From Bacteroidota bacterium (lineage in GTDB: Bacteria; Bacteroidota; Bacteroidia; Palsa-965), in NCBI GenBank assembly GCA_006218065.1, contig VBWE01000022.1:1-64000 (forward strand): DNA of 64,000 bases, written 5' to 3'. Under the pieces are notes generated by a model, which saw nothing but the letters and a program-made list of their open reading frames with translations, had not been told where the DNA came from and searched no databases. The position numbers and the translations under genes are program-made. Positions 45,506-56,088 of this stretch are shown here, piece after piece (positions within the stretch are counted from its first letter, which is position 1; each line of letters begins with the position of its first letter).

Positions 45506-48142
45506 TTATTTCTCGTCGTTATTTTCTTCAACATCTGTGCCATCGTCGCCGTTCTCTTCATCTTCGGCGCCGGCATCATCAATTTCTTCGTCGGCAGCAT
45601 CCGCCGCAGAAGTATCCACCGAGCCGTCAACAGCCACGTGTTCCTCTTCCGGATCTGTTTCTACCACGGTTACGGCTGCAATCGCGTCGCCTTCGCCGAG
45701 GTTGATCAGCCGCACGCCTTGTGTGGCACGGCCCATCACGCGCAGGTCAGCTACCATAAGTCGGATAGTAATACCGCTCGAGGTAATGATCATCAGGTCG
45801 TTTTCGTTTGTAACCGCCTTGATGGCTACAACCATACCTGTTTTCTCGGTGATGTTCATGGTTTTCACACCCTTGCCGCCACGGCTGGTTACGCGGTAAA
45901 TGGCTTCCCCGTTTTCATCATCCACGGCCGAGCGTTTTCCGTATCCTTTTTCGGAAACCACGAGTACCTGCGGGCGGTTATCGCGCGGAATGGCGATCAT
46001 ACCCACTACTTCGTCCTGCTCACCGGCCAGCCTGATGGCGCGCACGCCCGAAGCGTTGCGGCCCATAGCACGGAATTTAATCACCGGCTGCCCGTCGCGC
46101 ATGATCATCTGTTCAAAACGAACCATGCGACCCATTTTCGAAGCGATCATGATCTGGTCGTCGGCTGTGATCAGCGCGGCTTCCACGAGCACATCGCCGT
46201 CGCGTACCGTAATAGCGTTGATACCGTTGGCGCGCGGGCGCGAATAGGCTTCGAGCGAAGTTTTCTTCACGATGCCCTTCTTGGTGCACATCAGGATGAA
46301 ATTGTTGTTGATGTACTCCTCGTCCGTCAGGTTTTTGACGATGATGTAGGCACGCACTTTATCGCCCGGGGGCAGGTTGATCATGTTCTGGATCGCACGT
46401 CCCTTGGAGGTTTTATTGCCTTCCGGGATTTCATACGCACGCATCCAGAAGCAGCGTCCCTGCTCGGTAAAGAAGAGCAGGTAGGCATGCGTATTGGCGA
46501 CAAACAGGTGCTCCACGAAATCCTCGTCGCGTGTGGCCGAACCGCGTGAACCGCGCCCTCCCCTGTTCTGTGTCCGGTATTCGGCAAGCAGCGTGCGTTT
46601 TACGTAACCCATATGCGAGATGGTCACGATTACATCTTCATCCGCGATCAGGTCTTCCATGCGCTGGTCGTCAGCGGCATAAACGATCTCCGAGCGGCGG
46701 GCATCGCCGTATTTGGTCTTTATTTCATTCAGCTCGTCCTTGATGATTTCCATGCGCAGTCCTTCGTCATTGAGCACATCGCGCAGGTATTCGATCAGTT
46801 TCATCAGGTCGTCATACTCCTCGCGGATCTTGTCGCGCTCCATGCCGGTGAGCACACGCAGGCGGAGTTCGAGGATGGCGGCCGACTGGATTTCGCTGAG
46901 GCCGAAGTTCGACATCAGGGCTTCTTTCGCTTCGTTCGGCGTGGCGCTCTGGCGGATGATGCGGATCACTTCGTCGAGGTGATCGAGCGCGATCAGGTAG
47001 CCTTGCAGGATATGCGCGCGTTTTTCAGCCTGGGCAAGATCGTATTTGGTGCGGCGGACAACCACTTCATGGCGGAAGTCCACGAAATTCGAGATCAGGC
47101 TCTTGAGGTTGAGCATCACCGGGCGGCCGCCAACCAGGGCGATGTTGTTGATGCTGAAACTGCTCTGCAGCGCGGTGTATTTGTACAGGTTGTTGAGGAC
47201 TACGTTGGCCACAGCATCCTTCTTGAGTTCATAGACGATGCGCATGCCGTCGCGGTCCGATTCGTCGCGCAGGTCGCTGATGCCTTCGAGTTTCTTTTCG
47301 TTGACCAGCGCCGCGGTATTGGCGATCATTTGCGCTTTGTTCACCAGGTACGGGATTTCCGTAACGATGATGCGCTCGCGGTTGCCGTTTTCCATCGTTT
47401 CGATGACGGCTCTTGCGCGCATTACCACGCGCCCGCGGCCGGTTTCAAAGCCTTCGCGGATGCCGCTGTACCCGTAAATGATGCCGCCGGTCGGGAAATC
47501 GGGCGCTTTAACGAATTTCATCAGCCCGTCGATGCCGATTTCGCGGTTGTCGATGTACGCGATGGTTGCGTCAATCACTTCCGACAGGTTGTGCGGGGGC
47601 ATATTGGTGGCCATACCTACGGCGATGCCCGATGCCCCGTTGATGAGCAGGTTCGGGATGCGCGTGGGCATAACGGTCGGTTCTTCGAGCGAGTCGTCGA
47701 AATTGGGGCGGAAATCCACGGTATCCTTTTCGATATCCGCGAGCATTTCTTCCGCGATCTTGCGCAGGCGCGCTTCGGTATATCGCATGGCCGCAGGCGG
47801 ATCGCCGTCAATCGAGCCAAAGTTGCCCTGCCCGTCGATCAGCGGGTAACGCAGGCTCCATTCCTGGGCCAGGCGTACCATGGTATCGTAAACGGAACTG
47901 TCGCCGTGCGGGTGGTATTTACCCAATACTTCACCCACAATACGCGCCGACTTTTTATACGGACGATTCGACATAACGCCCAGTTCGAGCATGCCGAAGA
48001 GTACCCGGCGGTGAACCGGTTTCAATCCGTCGCGCACGTCGGGCAAAGCCCGCGACACAATGACCGACATCGAATAATCGATGTACGAGGCCTTCATTTC
48101 ATCTTCAATGTTGATCGGGATAATTTTTTCGCCTTCTGCCAT
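45506..48142 (-). CDS. gyrA: DNA gyrase subunit A
   Basis: 878 residues with a full GyrA layout. The breakage-reunion domain has the catalytic Tyr121 in [10 protein letters not shown]. The quinolone-determining region reads [10 protein letters not shown], with Ser82 and Asp86 as in sensitive enzymes. The C-terminal beta-pinwheel follows ([22 protein letters not shown] carries the GyrA box). The last 45 residues are a very acidic tail ([18 protein letters not shown]). Gyrase introduces negative supercoils together with GyrB, which is not in this window. The gene is divergent from clpC across 342 bases. Confidence 0.96.
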   Translation of the reverse strand: MAEGEKIIPINIEDEMKASYIDYSMSVIVSRALPDVRDGLKPVHRRVLFGMLELGVMSNRPYKKSARIVGEVLGKYHPHGDSSVYDTMVRLAQEWSLRYPLIDGQGNFGSIDGDPPAAMRYTEARLRKIAEEMLADIEKDTVDFRPNFDDSLEEPTVMPTRIPNLLINGASGIAVGMATNMPPHNLSEVIDATIAYIDNREIGIDGLMKFVKAPDFPTGGIIYGYSGIREGFETGRGRVVMRARAVIETMENGNRERIIVTEIPYLVNKAQMIANTAALVNEKKLEGISDLRDESDRDGMRIVYELKKDAVANVVLNNLYKYTALQSSFSINNIALVGGRPVMLNLKSLISNFVDFRHEVVVRRTKYDLAQAEKRAHILQGYLIALDHLDEVIRIIRQSATPNEAKEALMSNFGLSEIQSAAILELRLRVLTGMERDKIREEYDDLMKLIEYLRDVLNDEGLRMEIIKDELNEIKTKYGDARRSEIVYAADDQRMEDLIADEDVIVTISHMGYVKRTLLAEYRTQNRGGRGSRGSATRDEDFVEHLFVANTHAYLLFFTEQGRCFWMRAYEIPEGNKTSKGRAIQNMINLPPGDKVRAYIIVKNLTDEEYINNNFILMCTKKGIVKKTSLEAYSRPRANGINAITVRDGDVLVEAALITADDQIMIASKMGRMVRFEQMIMRDGQPVIKFRAMGRNASGVRAIRLAGEQDEVVGMIAIPRDNRPQVLVVSEKGYGKRSAVDDENGEAIYRVTSRGGKGVKTMNITEKTGMVVAIKAVTNENDLMIITSSGITIRLMVADLRVMGRATQGVRLINLGEGDAIAAVTVVETDPEEEHVAVDGSVDTSAADAADEEIDDAGAEDEENGDDGTDVEENNDEK

Positions 48143-48410
48143 AACCAGTTAAAATGTCAGTCTTTTTTCGTTTAGCATATCCTGTACGGAGTTGTCCGCG
48201 TTTTATGGAATCAGCAGAAAAAATCGATCTTTTAAGTACTGAAAAGACGACCGAAAAGCAGCTATTCCATAAAGCAAAAAACGACCCCGGAAAGGCTCAC
48301 GAAATTAGTCATTCTCCGGCAGAGAATTGCATGGTTTTTGGGCCATAGTTATTAACATTTTCAGGTGTAAAAAAGGCAATCTTTCAACAATAGAATATAA
48401 ATAAGCGTTC

Positions 48411-48418
48411 TACTTTTG
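48411..48418 (+). promoter_or_regulatory. -7 promoter box for clpC
   Basis: TACTTTTG matches TAnnTTTG, 66 bases before the clpC ATG. The leader contains a small hairpin (ctccg tattttc ggag). In the 342-base gyrA-clpC gap I see no CtsR-type or CIRCE operator. Confidence 0.5.
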
Positions 48419-48484
48419 AAAAGGCTTGAAATCTCCGTATTTTCGGAGCTTAGGGTTAAGTAAATACTATAACGAGCAAACATT

Positions 48485-51028
48485 ATGGAAGCGAAATTTT
48501 CACCCCGTGTAAAAGATGTGATCACGTTTAGTCGTGAAGAGGCCCTGCGTCTCGGCCACGACTACATCGGAACAGAGCATCTTTTGCTTGGAATCATCCG
48601 TGAAGGAGAAGGAAGCGCCATCAGGCTGCTGAAGAATATGAATGTGAACCTGGTTGATTTGCGCAAGGAGATCGAGTCGATGACTTCCGCTTCCGTCCGC
48701 AAAACGAATAACAACCTGGGCAATATTCCGCTGGTCAAGCAGGCCGAACGCGCCCTGAAGATCACCTATCTCGAAGCAAAAATTTTCAAAAGTGCTGTGA
48801 TCGGCACCGAACACCTGCTGCTTTCCATCCTGAAGGATGAAGACAGTGTAGCAACAAAATCACTTATGAAATTCAGTGTGGATTACGAAGCTGTAAAAAG
48901 GGAAATTGAAGCGAACGGCGGCATCACAGGCGCAGAACCGCGCGCCGAGAACCCGCAGGGCGGAACACCCGACGACGAAGGCGAAGAAGAAGGCGCATTC
49001 GGCAGCAGCCAGAAAAAAATCAGCGATTCGAAATCGAAGACGCCGGTACTGGATAATTTCGGCCGCGACCTGACCAAGATGGCCGAAGACGGCAAACTCG
49101 ACCCGATCGTGGGCCGCGAAAAGGAAATCGAACGCGTTTCGCAGATCCTCAGCCGCCGCAAAAAGAACAACCCGATCCTGATCGGTGAACCCGGCGTGGG
49201 TAAATCGGCTATCGCCGAAGGTCTCGCACTCCGCATCACGCAGAAAAAAGTATCACGTGTGCTGTTCAACAAACGCGTCGTTACACTCGATCTCGCATCG
49301 CTGGTAGCCGGTACCAAGTATCGCGGCCAGTTTGAAGAACGCATGAAAGCGGTGATGAACGAACTGGAAAAATCGCCGGACGTCATCCTGTTTATCGACG
49401 AGATTCATACCATCATCGGCGCCGGCGGAGCAAGCGGCTCGCTTGATGCAAGCAATATGTTCAAGCCCGCCCTCGCGCGCGGCGAAATCCAGTGCATCGG
49501 CGCAACCACGCTCGACGAATACCGCCAGTACATTGAAAAAGACGGTGCGCTCGAACGCCGTTTCCAGAAAGTCATCGTGGAACCGACCACGCCGGACGAA
49601 ACGATCCAGATCCTGAACAACATCAAGTCGAAATACGAAGATCACCACAACGTAACGTACACCGACGACGCCATCAAAGCCTGCGTTTCGCTTACCGCGC
49701 GCTACATCACCGACCGTCACCTGCCCGACAAGGCGATCGACGCGCTGGATGAAGCCGGTTCGCGCGTGCACATCACCAACATCAAAGTGCCGAAGAACAT
49801 TCTCGAAGTCGAAAAACAGATCGAGGCGGTAAAAGAAGAAAAGAACCAGGTGGTGCGCAACCAGCGCTACGAAGAAGCTGCACGTCTCCGCGACAAGGAA
49901 CGCCAGCTCCAGGAACAACTCGAAGCCGCCAAGAAAGCCTGGGAAGAAGAAACCAAGAGCAACCGCGAAACCGTAAGCGAAGAAAACGTGGCCGAAGTGG
50001 TTGCTATGATGACCGGAATTCCCGTACAGCGCGTGTCGCAGAACGAAAGTTCCAAGCTCGCCACGATGGGAGAAGAACTCGCGGGCAAAGTTATCGGCCA
50101 GGAAGAAGCGATCAAAAAAGTGGTGCGCGCTATCCAGCGTAACCGCGCCGGCCTGAAAGATCCGAACAAACCGATCGGTTCTTTCGTATTCCTCGGCGCT
50201 ACCGGTGTGGGCAAAACCCAACTGGCGAAAGTCCTTGCCAAATACCTTTTCGATAACGAAGATTCGCTTATCCGCATCGACATGAGCGAATACATGGAAA
50301 AATTCGCCGTTTCCCGCCTGGTGGGCGCGCCTCCCGGGTACGTGGGTTATGAAGAAGGCGGACAACTTACTGAAAAAGTACGGCGCAAGCCTTACGCCGT
50401 AGTGCTGCTGGATGAAATCGAGAAAGCGCACCCGGACGTATTCAACCTGCTGCTGCAGGTACTCGACGATGGTCAGCTCACCGACAGTCTCGGCCGCAAA
50501 GTCGATTTCAAGAACACGATCATCATCATGACTTCGAATATCGGTTCGCGCCAGTTGAAAGATTTCGGTCAGGGCGTCGGTTTTGCGACCGGCACACGCC
50601 AGGAAGCGTCGGAAGATTATGCGAAAGGCATCATCGAAAACGCGCTGAAAAAAGCGTTTGCGCCTGAATTCCTCAACCGTATCGACGATGTGGTGATGTT
50701 CAACTCGCTTTCACGCGAAGACATCCACAAGATCATCGATATCGAACTGCAGAAGCTTTACGGCCGCATCAGCCAGCTCGGGTATACCATCGAGCTCAGC
50801 GAAAAAGCGAAAGACTTTATCGTGGAGAAAGGCTTTGACGCCCAGTACGGCGCCCGCCCGCTCAAGCGCGCCATCCAGAAATACATCGAAGATCCGCTGG
50901 CCGAAGAAATCATCAAGTCCGGCATCAGCGAAGGCGATGAAGTGAAAATCGACCTGGATGACGAGAAAAAGGATATCGTAATCACGGTTAGCAAACCGAA
51001 AGCGAAGAAGAAAAGTAAGGAGGAGTAG
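48485..51028 (+). CDS. clpC: ATP-dependent Clp protease ATP-binding subunit ClpC
   Basis: 847 residues: an N-terminal Clp_N repeat domain ([23 protein letters not shown] and a second copy near residue 85) and AAA-1 with Walker A GEPGVGKS and the sensor region [20 protein letters not shown]-type middle domain follows ([21 protein letters not shown]), then AAA-2 with [12 protein letters not shown] and [13 protein letters not shown]. The UVR motif and the lack of a long coiled M domain point to ClpC rather than ClpB. It unfolds substrates for ClpP; ClpS at 2.1 kb is a likely adaptor. A strong terminator follows at 51135. Confidence 0.95.
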   Translation: MEAKFSPRVKDVITFSREEALRLGHDYIGTEHLLLGIIREGEGSAIRLLKNMNVNLVDLRKEIESMTSASVRKTNNNLGNIPLVKQAERALKITYLEAKIFKSAVIGTEHLLLSILKDEDSVATKSLMKFSVDYEAVKREIEANGGITGAEPRAENPQGGTPDDEGEEEGAFGSSQKKISDSKSKTPVLDNFGRDLTKMAEDGKLDPIVGREKEIERVSQILSRRKKNNPILIGEPGVGKSAIAEGLALRITQKKVSRVLFNKRVVTLDLASLVAGTKYRGQFEERMKAVMNELEKSPDVILFIDEIHTIIGAGGASGSLDASNMFKPALARGEIQCIGATTLDEYRQYIEKDGALERRFQKVIVEPTTPDETIQILNNIKSKYEDHHNVTYTDDAIKACVSLTARYITDRHLPDKAIDALDEAGSRVHITNIKVPKNILEVEKQIEAVKEEKNQVVRNQRYEEAARLRDKERQLQEQLEAAKKAWEEETKSNRETVSEENVAEVVAMMTGIPVQRVSQNESSKLATMGEELAGKVIGQEEAIKKVVRAIQRNRAGLKDPNKPIGSFVFLGATGVGKTQLAKVLAKYLFDNEDSLIRIDMSEYMEKFAVSRLVGAPPGYVGYEEGGQLTEKVRRKPYAVVLLDEIEKAHPDVFNLLLQVLDDGQLTDSLGRKVDFKNTIIIMTSNIGSRQLKDFGQGVGFATGTRQEASEDYAKGIIENALKKAFAPEFLNRIDDVVMFNSLSREDIHKIIDIELQKLYGRISQLGYTIELSEKAKDFIVEKGFDAQYGARPLKRAIQKYIEDPLAEEIIKSGISEGDEVKIDLDDEKKDIVITVSKPKAKKKSKEE

Positions 51029-51035
51029 GTTTTGC

Positions 51036-51085
51036 GTCATGCTTCGTCCCGATAGCCATCGGGAGCCGCTCAGCATGACAAGTAT
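51036..51085. repeat. Second copy of the CCCGATAGC dispersed repeat, within a hairpin
   Basis: Outer arms gtcatgct (51036-51043) and agcatgac (51072-51079). Inside, tcgtcccgatagccatcggg and gagccgctc match the element at 15133-15174, and both continue with tgacaagtat after a variable triplet. Confidence 0.8.
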
Positions 51086-51134
51086 GTAAGATGACGGAAA
51101 TGTAAACTTACCTCACTCCTGCCCAGTTAGAAAC

Positions 51135-51166
51135 AAAAAGCCAGATCGTTTATGATCTGGCTTTTT
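51135..51166 (+). terminator. Strong intrinsic terminator of clpC
   Basis: Perfect 13-bp stem aaaaagccagatc / gatctggcttttt with a six-base loop, ending in a T-run. The A-run on the other side would also let it work on the minus strand. It fixes the end of the clpC transcript and argues against an mnmE start as early as 51169. Confidence 0.9.
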
Positions 51167-51264
51167 CTATGGTTTATGGTTATTCTTTTGCTCATCGTCG
51201 CAGGATTTGGTTTCCGGAGCCTGGTCTGCATCCGCGCGGGGCTTTCTTTTTCCTATTTTTGATC

Positions 51265-52665
51265 GTGCTAAGAATAAAAGCCCTGAACGAGGATACGATC
51301 ATCGCACTGGCTACCGCGCATGGAACGGCTGCGATTGCCGTTGTCCGGCTTTCCGGTCCGAAAGCCATCGCACTTACCGAGCAGGTTTTCCGCGACAGCA
51401 AAGGCGAAGCCAAAACGCTGCAGGATAAGCCCTCGCACACCATTCATTTCGGCCTGATCAACCAGGGCGATGTGATCCTGGACGAAGTACTCGTCAGTCT
51501 TTTTAAAAATCCGCATTCCTATACCGGCGAAGATGTGGTGGAAATATCCTGCCACGGATCGACGTATATCCAGCAGCAACTGCTGCAGCTCTTCACGCAT
51601 CTCGGTGCGCGGCTGGCCGAGCCGGGTGAATTTACGTTCCGCGCATTTATGAACGGAAAGCTCGACCTGAGCCAGGCGGAAGCGGTGGCAGACCTGATCT
51701 CGTCCAATTCGGCCACTTCGCAGCAGGTAGCCATCCGGCAAATGCGCGGCGGTTTTTCGAATTCGATCAAAGTGCTGCGCGAACACCTGGTCAACTTCGC
51801 TTCGCTGATCGAACTGGAGCTCGATTTTTCCGAGGAGGACGTGGAATTCGCCAACCGTGACGATCTGAAGAAACTCCTCTACTCCATCCAGGCCATCCTG
51901 CAGCGCCTGATCGATTCGTTCGAACTGGGAAACGTGATCAAGAACGGCATTCCCGTGGCTATCGTCGGAAAACCGAATGCCGGGAAAAGCACGCTGCTCA
52001 ATGCTTTGCTGGAAGAAGACCGCGCCATCGTCAGTGAAATTCCCGGCACCACGCGCGATACGATCGAGGACGAAATCACGATCGACGGCGTATTATTCCG
52101 TTTCATCGACACGGCCGGCATCCGCAGTACCAGCGATGCGATCGAGAGCATCGGCGTGAGCAAAACCTTCGAGAAAATAAAACAGAGTGCGATCGTACTG
52201 TATCTTTTCGACGTGCACGAATTCACGCAGCGCGCGCTGAATGAGGCGCTGGACGAACTCCTGCCGCAGATCGGCGATACGCAGATGCTGCTCGTGGGCA
52301 ATAAGATCGATACGGAAGACCTGAATTATATCCAGCAGGAATTCCAGGATTACGATGTACTTTATATTTCCGCCAAGCAGAAACTGTTTATCGACGATCT
52401 GAAAACCAAACTGCTCAGCCTGTTCGACAGCCGCGCGATCAACATCACCGAAACGGTGGTCACCAACGCGCGCCACGCCGAAGCCCTGCGCCATACCAAC
52501 GGCGCGATCAACAAAGTGCTTGACGGTCTGAACCAGGGACTCACCGGCGATTTGCTGGCGGCTGATATCCGGCTCGCATTGGTTTACCTCGGTGAAATCA
52601 CCGGGGAAATCACGAATGATGATTTGCTGAAGAATATTTTCGGGAAGTTTTGTATCGGAAAGTAA
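51265..52665 (+). CDS. mnmE: tRNA modification GTPase MnmE
   Basis: 466 residues from a GTG at 51265. The frame is open back to an ATG at 51169, but that start adds 32 residues with no family match and sits against the clpC terminator. A CTG at 51283 before NEDTII is the point where the family begins. The N-terminal folate-binding domain reads NEDTIIALATAHGTAAIAVVRLSGPKAI. The inserted G domain has G1 GKPNAGKST, EIPGTTRDTIEDE and G4 NKID. The protein ends KFCIGK, with the catalytic Cys of the family C-terminal motif. With MnmG it modifies the wobble uridine of several tRNAs. Its last codons and stop lie inside the attachment core of the downstream island, which leaves the gene intact. Confidence 0.93.
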   Translation: MLRIKALNEDTIIALATAHGTAAIAVVRLSGPKAIALTEQVFRDSKGEAKTLQDKPSHTIHFGLINQGDVILDEVLVSLFKNPHSYTGEDVVEISCHGSTYIQQQLLQLFTHLGARLAEPGEFTFRAFMNGKLDLSQAEAVADLISSNSATSQQVAIRQMRGGFSNSIKVLREHLVNFASLIELELDFSEEDVEFANRDDLKKLLYSIQAILQRLIDSFELGNVIKNGIPVAIVGKPNAGKSTLLNALLEEDRAIVSEIPGTTRDTIEDEITIDGVLFRFIDTAGIRSTSDAIESIGVSKTFEKIKQSAIVLYLFDVHEFTQRALNEALDELLPQIGDTQMLLVGNKIDTEDLNYIQQEFQDYDVLYISAKQKLFIDDLKTKLLSLFDSRAINITETVVTNARHAEALRHTNGAINKVLDGLNQGLTGDLLAADIRLALVYLGEITGEITNDDLLKNIFGKFCIGK

Positions 52666-52667
52666 CC
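52651..52667 (+). other. attL: 17-bp direct repeat at the 3' end of mnmE
   Basis: tgtatcggaaagtaacc encodes the last codons (C-I-G-K-stop) of mnmE and is repeated exactly at 63858-63874. It marks the left junction of the integrated element. The base pairs left of it (cgggaagttt) belong to the host gene. Confidence 0.88.
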
Positions 52668-52787
52668 AGCCCAAAGCAAACCACCAACAAACCTTTACCA
52701 ACCATTGAAAACAGCCTGTTTCAGGCAGTTTAATCCCTATTCCTGTTTATAGATATTTTGCTTTGATCGTTGGTTCTTTATCGAATA

Positions 52788-52838
52788 TTTGTACCTTCGT
52801 TGTACCTCGAACGGGTTGAAGGGTAGTTTTTGTACCTC
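52788..52838 (+). repeat. Left cluster of TTGTACC direct repeats (candidate integrase arm sites)
   Basis: TTTGTACCTT (52788-52797), TTGTACCTC (52800-52808) and TTGTACCTC (52830-52838) are direct repeats inside the left end. Two more copies, in the same orientation, lie inside the right end (63777-63796). Tyrosine integrases use such arm sites, but TACCTTCG also resembles a weak promoter -7 box, and the 234-base gap before the first gene must hold a promoter too. I see no other feature in it. Confidence 0.6.
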
Positions 52839-52900
52839 AACCCATTTTTTAGGCGAAATTATGGCACTTAAATACACTTAATGCTTCTTATTGCTACTAA

Positions 52901-53494
52901 ATGAGTTCTAATATCAAGGTACAAAGAATCTGCCAGCATTGCGGCCAGGAATTCACAGCACGAACAACCGTTACCCAATACTGCGGGGACAGTTGCGCCA
53001 AAAAAGCCTACAAAGCCAGGCAGCGTTCGGCAAAAATTTCAACGAGCAACGACGAAACCAAACGCTTTGTTTCCGGGCCGATTGAAATAATAAAGACTAA
53101 AGAGTTCCTGACCGTTCGTGACGTTGCCACACTTTTAAATTGCTCGCTCCGTACCGCTTACCGTTTGATCGAAACCGGAAACATAAACGCGGTGAACCTG
53201 GCACAAAGAAAAACACTGGTAAGACGTTCGGACATTGATAAACTGTTTGAACCCTCCCGCCCTGTTTCAACTGCTCCCGATACAGAAAGCATACCCGAAA
53301 CGGTTAACTATGAAACTGCCAACTGTTATACTATCAGCGAAGCCATAACGCGGTGCGGTATTTCAGAAAGTGCATTTAGAAGTCTGCTAAACCGGCACAA
53401 TATCCCGAAGTTCCAAAAAGGACGTTCCGTATATGTTCCCAAAACCATTATTGAAAGTTTATTAATTAATCTGCAAAGCACACAAGGCAAATGA
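52901..53494 (+). CDS. Zinc-finger/double-HTH DNA-binding protein of the element
   Basis: 197 residues. The N-terminus has a small Cys cluster (Cys11, Cys14, Cys28, Cys32: RICQHCGQEF...YCGDSCAKKAY), probably binding zinc. Two excisionase/MerR-like helix-turn-helix units follow: FLTVRDVATLLNCSLRTAYRLIETG (from about residue 67) and YTISEAITRCGISESAFRSLLNRH (from about residue 145). The stop overlaps the integrase start by four bases (ATGA), so the two are translationally coupled. This suggests a recombination directionality factor or an integrase regulator. Such pairs are frequent at the ends of Bacteroidota integrative elements. Confidence 0.78.
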   Translation: MSSNIKVQRICQHCGQEFTARTTVTQYCGDSCAKKAYKARQRSAKISTSNDETKRFVSGPIEIIKTKEFLTVRDVATLLNCSLRTAYRLIETGNINAVNLAQRKTLVRRSDIDKLFEPSRPVSTAPDTESIPETVNYETANCYTISEAITRCGISESAFRSLLNRHNIPKFQKGRSVYVPKTIIESLLINLQSTQGK

Positions 53495-54633
53495 CGATCA
53501 AAGTAAAACTAAGGCAAAAGGCTATTTCGGGTAGCAGAAAAAGTTTGTACCTGGACTTTTACCCTCCTATTCCGCACCCGGAAACGGGCGAACCAACCCG
53601 CCGGGAGTTTTTAGGTTTTTATATCCTGGAGAAACCCAAAAATCCTATTGATAAGCAGCACAACAAAGAAACGATGCAACTGGCAGAGCAGATCAGACAG
53701 AAACGTGAGAACCATATTAATAAGCCGGAAATATATACCGGTTATGAAAAGGAACAACTGAAAATAAAAGAGCGTGGCGAAACAAATTTTGTTGAATACT
53801 TTAAAGCATTAGCCGACAAGCGCAAAGCCTCTAACCACGATAATTGGATTTCGGCTTTTAGTTACCTGAAGAACTTTACCGGCGGCGTACTGAAATTTGC
53901 CGACCTCAACGAAAAGTTTTGTAACGATTTTAAAGAATACCTGCTGACCACCAAAAGCAACAAAAGCAGCAAAACAATCCTTTCGCAAAATTCGGCGGTT
54001 TCGTATTTCAATAAAGTAAAAGCAGCCCTGAAACAAGCGTATAAGGACGGGTATTTACCGGATGACCTCAACAAAAAAGTTGAACCGGTAAAGACCGCCG
54101 AAACACAACGCAATTTCCTAACTATTGAGGAGTTAAACCAGCTTATTAAAACCGATTGCCAAAACCTGTTATTGAAAAATGCAGCCTTGTTTTCTGCCCT
54201 TACCGGATTACGTTTTTCAGATATTCAAAAGCTGGTTTGGGGTGAAATTGAATTTATTAAAGGACAGGGATATTATATTAAATACACACAACAGAAAACC
54301 AAAGGCGTTGAAATGCTGCCTATATCGGAACAGGCATATACCCTGCTGGGGGAACGAAAAGCCGCAACCGATAACGTATTTGCGGGGCTGACCTATTCGG
54401 CCTATTCCAATAAACACCTGTACCAGTGGATTGGGGCAGCGGGGATTTCAAAAGATATAACCTTTCATTGTTTCCGGCACACGTTCGCCACGTTGCAACT
54501 AAGCAACGGTACGGATATTTACACTGTTTCAAAAATGCTGGGACACCGGGAACTGAAAACTACACAGGTTTACGCTAAAGTAATTGACCAGACCAAGCGG
54601 GCGGCAGCAGATAAAATAAAGTTAGAATTTTAG
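53491..54633 (+). CDS. Tyrosine-type site-specific integrase
   Basis: 380 residues. It has an N-terminal arm-binding-like region (KVKLRQKAISGSRKSLYLDF), a SAM-like core-binding domain (about residues 95-200) and a catalytic domain. The domain's conserved set is Arg241 (ALTGLRFSDIQ), a Lys in the KTKGVEML strand, His326 and Arg329 (HCFRHTFATL), His352 (MLGHRELKTTQVY) and the nucleophile Tyr361. All catalytic residues are present, so the enzyme should be active. It is presumably responsible for integration at the mnmE core site. It is coupled to the preceding HTH protein gene. Confidence 0.95.
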   Translation: MTIKVKLRQKAISGSRKSLYLDFYPPIPHPETGEPTRREFLGFYILEKPKNPIDKQHNKETMQLAEQIRQKRENHINKPEIYTGYEKEQLKIKERGETNFVEYFKALADKRKASNHDNWISAFSYLKNFTGGVLKFADLNEKFCNDFKEYLLTTKSNKSSKTILSQNSAVSYFNKVKAALKQAYKDGYLPDDLNKKVEPVKTAETQRNFLTIEELNQLIKTDCQNLLLKNAALFSALTGLRFSDIQKLVWGEIEFIKGQGYYIKYTQQKTKGVEMLPISEQAYTLLGERKAATDNVFAGLTYSAYSNKHLYQWIGAAGISKDITFHCFRHTFATLQLSNGTDIYTVSKMLGHRELKTTQVYAKVIDQTKRAAADKIKLEF

Positions 54634-54661
54634 AACAGAGATACTTCTATCCAACTTTTTT

Positions 54662-55678
54662 ATGACGGATAATATAGAATTACACCAGGAAAACATTTGG
54701 AGGTTTATTGATATATCAACCAGATGTTCTTTTAAATATTTTAAAGAAAACATTTCAAAGACTAATCCGTTTTCTCCACTACTTGCACCATTTGTTAATA
54801 ATGCAAGATTGTACTTTGAGCAGTTCAAACGTGAATTGGTTATACAATTATCAAAAGCAATAAACCCAGCCCCTATAGGCATAGATTTGCGCTCCCGGTT
54901 TTACCTAATGATTGACCGATACACAAATTGGTATAGTAAGAATATTGAAAATATTAACAGTTTAGGCCGCAACAATGTTTTTGAACTAATGCTGAATATT
55001 ATTGGTGATACAAAAGCAGAAATAGAAAAATATTTTCCTGAAAATACTTTATCCGAAAAAATATTCCCAATTAACATAAAGCAACAAAAAGAAGATTTAC
55101 AACAAATTTTCAGCGATGAGGAGAAACGCTATGCAAAAGACAAAAAACGAATTGTAGCAAAACTAAATACTATACTTGAACCAGAAAACAAAATCGCATT
55201 TCTAAAAAACGAACTGCGAGTATTTTATGAAGGATTGCAGCCTGTAACCACAGCAAGTTCGGGTGTTATACAACAGTTCCCCACGTTTCAAAATAAAAAA
55301 CTTTTTTTAGATCGTTTCATCGAAACTGAAATTCAGAAAATCGAAAACGGTGTAAATTCGTCTCCCGTTCAAAAGCCAGAACATTCACTTCGAGAGGTTG
55401 CATTATTTCTATTTTACAACGGCGAAAAGGTCGACAAAAAGAACGCCGATCAACTGGCAAAAAAATATAATCACAAATCTGGTCAGAAATTATATCAACT
55501 TTTTACTTTTTACTCCAGTAATAGTAACCGGATTCAGCCAGAGGAAACCAAAAAAAAAGCAGCAAACAAAATTGCTTTACTTAATAGGGTAATAACAATG
55601 CTTAACGGTGCTCCCCAAGCAAAGGCTAAAGACGAATTAAAAACAATGACCGCAAAGAATAAAGAGTATAGCCCATAA
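54662..55678 (+). CDS. Element-associated protein of unknown function
   Basis: 338 residues, AT-rich codon use, Lys/Asn/Ile-rich, soluble and mostly helical. The first 150 residues include ARLYFEQFKRELVIQLSKAI and FYLMIDRYTNWYSKNIENIN. The last 100 (SLREVALFLFYNGEKVDKKNADQLAKKYNH, GQKLYQLFTFYSS) are a region I have often seen in proteins next to integrases in Bacteroidota elements. No catalytic motif is visible. It starts 29 bases after the integrase stop and is followed by a long perfect palindrome. Confidence 0.6.
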   Translation: MTDNIELHQENIWRFIDISTRCSFKYFKENISKTNPFSPLLAPFVNNARLYFEQFKRELVIQLSKAINPAPIGIDLRSRFYLMIDRYTNWYSKNIENINSLGRNNVFELMLNIIGDTKAEIEKYFPENTLSEKIFPINIKQQKEDLQQIFSDEEKRYAKDKKRIVAKLNTILEPENKIAFLKNELRVFYEGLQPVTTASSGVIQQFPTFQNKKLFLDRFIETEIQKIENGVNSSPVQKPEHSLREVALFLFYNGEKVDKKNADQLAKKYNHKSGQKLYQLFTFYSSNSNRIQPEETKKKAANKIALLNRVITMLNGAPQAKAKDELKTMTAKNKEYSP

Positions 55679-55682
55679 AATA

Positions 55683-55704
55683 GTAACCGGTTATAACCGG
55701 TTAC
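55683..55704. repeat. 22-bp perfect palindrome between element genes
   Basis: gtaaccggtta is followed directly by its inverse complement taaccggttac, then ctctttttc. It could be a terminator for the integrase transcript or an operator for the HTH gene that begins 40 bases later. It shares GGTTAC with the attachment-site arms. Confidence 0.85.
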
Positions 55705-55743
55705 CTCTTTTTCGATGGACAAACATTTGTGAAAAAAAAACAG

Positions 55744-56088
55744 ATGAACAATCCATTTGAAAACATTGATGCTCGGTTGAGTAACATCGAAAACCTGCTA
55801 CTTGACCTGAAACACAAAGCCCCGCAAAGCACTAAAAATTCCGAAAATGAGGAGTTAATGACCGTTCAGGATGCAGCGGCGTTTTTAAAACTATCCGTTC
55901 CGACTATTTACGGGCTTACACAACGGGCAGAAATACCCGTTTGTAAGCGCGGTAAACGGCTATACTTCTCAAAACAGGAACTTAGCGACTGGATTAAGGC
56001 AGGACGAAAAAAAACGTTAATAGAGTTAGAGCAGGAAGCGGAAACATGGTCAAACCCCAACCGTAAGCGAAGTAACCTTAAAAAATGA
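55744..56088 (+). CDS. Excisionase-like helix-turn-helix protein
   Basis: 114 residues from the ATG at 55744; a GTG at 55729 would add five. The N-terminal helix MNNPFENIDARLSNIENLLL is typical of this Bacteroidota family. The HTH is MTVQDAAAFLKLSVPTIYGLTQRAEIPVCKRGKRLYFSKQELSDWI, a MerR/excisionase winged helix in two stretches. A Lys/Glu-rich tail follows. The stop overlaps the next start (ATGA). It is a good candidate for excision or replication control in the element. Confidence 0.82.
   Translation: MNNPFENIDARLSNIENLLLDLKHKAPQSTKNSENEELMTVQDAAAFLKLSVPTIYGLTQRAEIPVCKRGKRLYFSKQELSDWIKAGRKKTLIELEQEAETWSNPNRKRSNLKK

Noticed and set aside
44795-46549. 584-codon plus-strand frame across the TPR gene and the gyrA 3' end
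   Set aside because: It spans two real minus-strand genes and the gap between them, with no family features.
46613-48175. 520-codon plus-strand frame opposite gyrA
   Set aside because: It is entirely antisense to a well-supported gyrA and its translation is His/Arg/Phe-rich without motifs, as expected for a mirror frame of GC-rich coding DNA.
48154-48348. 64-codon frame in the gyrA-clpC gap
   Set aside because: It lies in a regulatory gap and the translation has no recognisable feature.
51169-51264. Longer mnmE start at the ATG at 51169
   Set aside because: It begins three bases after the clpC terminator and adds 32 residues with no match to the family, which starts around NEDTI.
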